DNA of 64,000 nucleotides from Fonsecaea monophora (Eukaryota; Ascomycota; Eurotiomycetes; Chaetothyriales; Herpotrichiellaceae). Each line of letters starts with the position of its first letter. Position 1 is the first letter of the stretch. The DNA lies in the NCBI RefSeq assembly GCF_001642475.1, contig NW_019173994.1:1-64000 (forward strand). Reading direction: 5' to 3'. The notes under the pieces are model-generated. The model saw only the letters and a program-made list of their open reading frames with translations. It searched no databases and was not told the origin of the DNA. Positions 61,499-64,000 of the stretch are shown one piece after another. A program made the translations under genes and the position numbers.

Positions 61499-62884
61499 TC
61501 AGGTCGAAATTTGCACAGAGGATAACGAGAGAGTCGAAGAAGGTTCAAGCGACCCGAGAGTCCCAAATACGCCACAGGCTGTGCTTTGTACCACGGAACA
61601 AGACGCAGCCGACAAGCTGAATGTTCTCTTAGACAACTCCCAAGCTGCAGCGCGTACATCAGCGGAGGAACAAGAGCCCCGGCCAGATGAATGCTTATCT
61701 GGCGTTATCGAAGGGTTGTTGATCATTATGGTTGTTTTCAGTCCACAGAAGCCACTGCGAATCTCCACCAAGCTCTCTTGATGCCCAAGATCATTTCCGA
61801 GGCGAAGATGATTGTGCAGCTCTTTGAGCGCTTGGCCGACCAAAGAGCAAGCGAAAGATTGAGGAAACGCAAGCAGCGGATTCGAACCTGGAAATTGAGG
61901 AAGCCCAGTCGGGTATCTCAGCTGATGATCGACGACAATATCGCAAGCATCAATTCTCAGGACAAGAAAACAGAAACACACACGCCCAAAAGCAGGCCAC
62001 CAAAGCCTCAATCCGACATTCAAGGGCCTGTCGACCATCCTCCGCAACAAATACGGCTACACATAGCAACTTATCAAGTGAGCAGCCATCATGCCGAGAA
62101 CCTGTGACTAGGCGAGTTGCGTCCGTATCATACACCGACTATTCTGGCGCTGCCTCTGTGTCAATCTTCAGTGGCAGTACCAGCATTCAGGAGAAAAGAT
62201 CTGTAATGACAAGCTTTGAACGTCTGGAAAGCATAGTGAGCACAGATATAAACAAAGCAACAGTCGTGTGCATTCCAGAAGACCCTTTCAAAACACAACA
62301 ACCGGAAAGCTGATCGTGGCCGTGGCTATGGGTGATATCGTAACGGAGCAATGGATCACCGACACCCATCGATTTGGACGGGTTCCAGCACTTGAAGGAG
62401 ATCTACCACTGGACAGATGTCGAGAGCGGCGATGGGATTTCAACCTCAAGGATGCTATTGGAAGGGGAAAGACCGGCTTGAGGCATCCCTTTTCCGGGAT
62501 CATGGTCTTGCTCACAAAGCAGCTCAGATCAGAGTTGGAGAAATCGCCACCATGATAGGTCCAGAGGCAGTTAAACATTGTTTGCCTGCCTTCAAAGTCG
62601 AGGCCAAGTTCAGCGAGCCAGAGATCGACTTGAACGAGGATCTGCAAAATTCGAAATCGAAGGTACCCAACAAACATGAGGTTGGCGACATGGGAAGGAG
62701 GTGTGATGAAGGTAGAAGGGAATCGGCGGCGCGGTTAACGACTTCGTATTCAGCCACGTGTTGGATGGTCGATTCAACGAATACGAGCATCCCGGGCCTC
62801 GATGCAGGGGGTGCGCTGTCGTCCACACGGAGCACTAACCGAGTTTGTCGTTGTTGGTTGAGGATAATATCGAGCCCCCTTTAA
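61499..62884 (+). pseudogene. Frameshifted BRCT-domain gene
   Basis: A colinear but broken coding relic. In order: an acidic segment with KLNVLLDNSQAAARTSAEEQ (frame at 61581); LMPKIISEAKMIVQLFERLA and a basic stretch (about 61780-61920); SGSTSIQEKRSVMTSFERLE, then SIVSTDINKATVVCIPEDP (to about 62290); then, after a +1 shift, KLIVAVAMGDIVTEQWITDT, HRFGRVPALEGDLPLDRC, RERRWDFNLKDAIGRG and SGIMVLLTKQLRSEL (to about 62540); then, after another shift, GEIATMIGPEAVKHCLPAF. The W-I-D-x-R...LP.D..RE..W.F.L.DAI.RG pattern is a BRCT repeat of the type found in Rtt107/Brc1 or other DNA-damage mediators. The shifts have no splice sites around them, so it is called a pseudogene. Which BRCT protein it derives from cannot be said. 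Confidence 0.7.
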
Positions 62885-64000
62885 ATGGTCAGTACCTCAG
62901 ACGGCGGTGACATGCATTTGACCTGATTATGACATGCAGGACGATGCCAAGAGAGCTGGGGCCACGCTTGAGCGCAAATGAATACCGAAGTTGGGTTGTT
63001 GAATTTCCGCGAATCCGCGACTAGGGGATCTGTTCAAGATCAGTCCAGACCGACCGACCGACCGACCTGCGAGGAGCTGGCATGGTTAAGTCAAACCAGT
63101 CTATCAATGGGCAATATCCCCGTTCAAGCAATGGAGCAATGCAGCAAAATCCATATCTCGAGATCAAGAGGCATGAGGTGTTGGTAATGCTCTCTCTTCA
63201 AAGCAAGGGGACGACAGAATTGCCCGAGAACTTCGCCTTGTGGTCTCTTGGCCCTCATGTGGCTCAACTTGAAACAATCCTCCGTCCTCCTTGAGATCAG
63301 ATAAACCCCCCGCCCTTGATGTCGACCTTTTCCAGCCTCAATATCACTTCTGAAACAGGCGGCTGATAATGTATTCCTATTCCGCAGCATCCTAGTAGTG
63401 GAACTTTCCCCACATCGGTCTATGCCTGGATACTTTTCGCTTTCTTTCGCCTATCCGTAGGCGTCCCTCGCACTATGGCAGGACGCTACAGCACCGTTTC
63501 CCTCCACCTGCAGGAGAAGAGCTCTCCGACCCATGTTGACTAACTTGGAGGAAACAATGACAACGTCCTCAGCGGATAAAGATTGAGCTGCTCAGCAGAC
63601 TTGGATCTGACCACCCTCCAGCCAATTGGTACTATGGAAGGAGCGGCGTGAATCGAAGTGGAACAAACATGCCACTCAGACGCCTTCGTCTATCTCTGTC
63701 ACAACGCAAAGGCACAACAGGATCTACCCTGTACATCCCGAAAAGGTAAGGACAAGGTCTGCAATTTCACAACGGACCATCCTAGCCCTTGATGTCGATG
63801 GCAGCACGAGGAACCTCGGCGAGGAGGAGTCAGTATATCTTCATATCAAGTCCTCGTTTCCCAGGGATCTTTCTGAAGTCTCTTTCATTGTTATCCGAAG
63901 TCGTCCTTTTTGTTATAACCACGTTCGTTTATTGGCTCGAGAGTCGGAGACCCTCGCCGTCCATTCTTTATTCGCTGTGCGAAAGTGTCGTACGTCCAGT
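62885..64000. other. Right-edge intergenic sequence
   Basis: 1.1 kb with no supported gene; a short GACC tandem lies at about 63046-63066. Part of the left end may be more of the BRCT relic. Confidence 0.5.

Noticed and set aside
61878..61888. GGTTCGAATCC on the minus strand, resembling a tRNA T-loop
   Set aside because: The flanking bases do not form a T stem, and no anticodon arm or acceptor stem can be folded around it; it lies within the BRCT relic.

Overview
The window is nuclear DNA of a filamentous ascomycete (Pezizomycotina, possibly Eurotiomycetes; the class is a guess). Evidence: many short GT..AG introns (about 50-140 nt, several with CTAAC/CTGAC-like branch points), three Zn2Cys6 regulators within 40 kb, and fungal-specific families (HRI1, an alpha-pheromone receptor, a Pex24p/DysF peroxin, a CYSTM protein). 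Twenty genes are called as functional, plus two decayed ones. Exon coordinates were worked out by hand from splice signals and reading-frame continuity.

Left part (1-17,000) is accessory in character. An AT-rich edge is followed by a small conserved gene (ENIRYGQ motif) with an unresolved splice, then mitoribosomal uL16m. Next come an amidase-signature hydrolase, a divergent C6 regulator and a LamB/YcsF (5-oxoprolinase A-like) protein, which together suggest amide/lactam nitrogen use. HRI1, an AAAP amino-acid permease in ten exons, a second C6 regulator and a divergent seven-TM protein follow.

Centre (17,000-36,000) is housekeeping: RFC1 (DNA replication), an arrestin-domain protein, SF3A3/Prp9 (splicing), a condensin CAP-G subunit that looks truncated at its C-terminus, a zinc-finger protein preceded by a 3-kb gap, and a small ABM-fold protein.

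Right-centre (36,000-47,100) is again accessory: an MFS sugar-type transporter divergent from a 3-dehydroshikimate dehydratase-like TIM barrel, a third C6 regulator flanked by two CGG-N12-CCG palindromes, an intact SDR and the wreck of a second SDR. The set resembles a reduced quinate-type catabolic cluster.

Right (48,000-60,000) is conserved: a CYSTM protein, a Pom1/DYRK-type kinase of about 1,427 residues, a Pex24p/DysF peroxin and a Ste2-type pheromone receptor. The last 4 kb hold only a frameshifted BRCT pseudogene. No CRISPR array, rRNA or convincing tRNA was seen.
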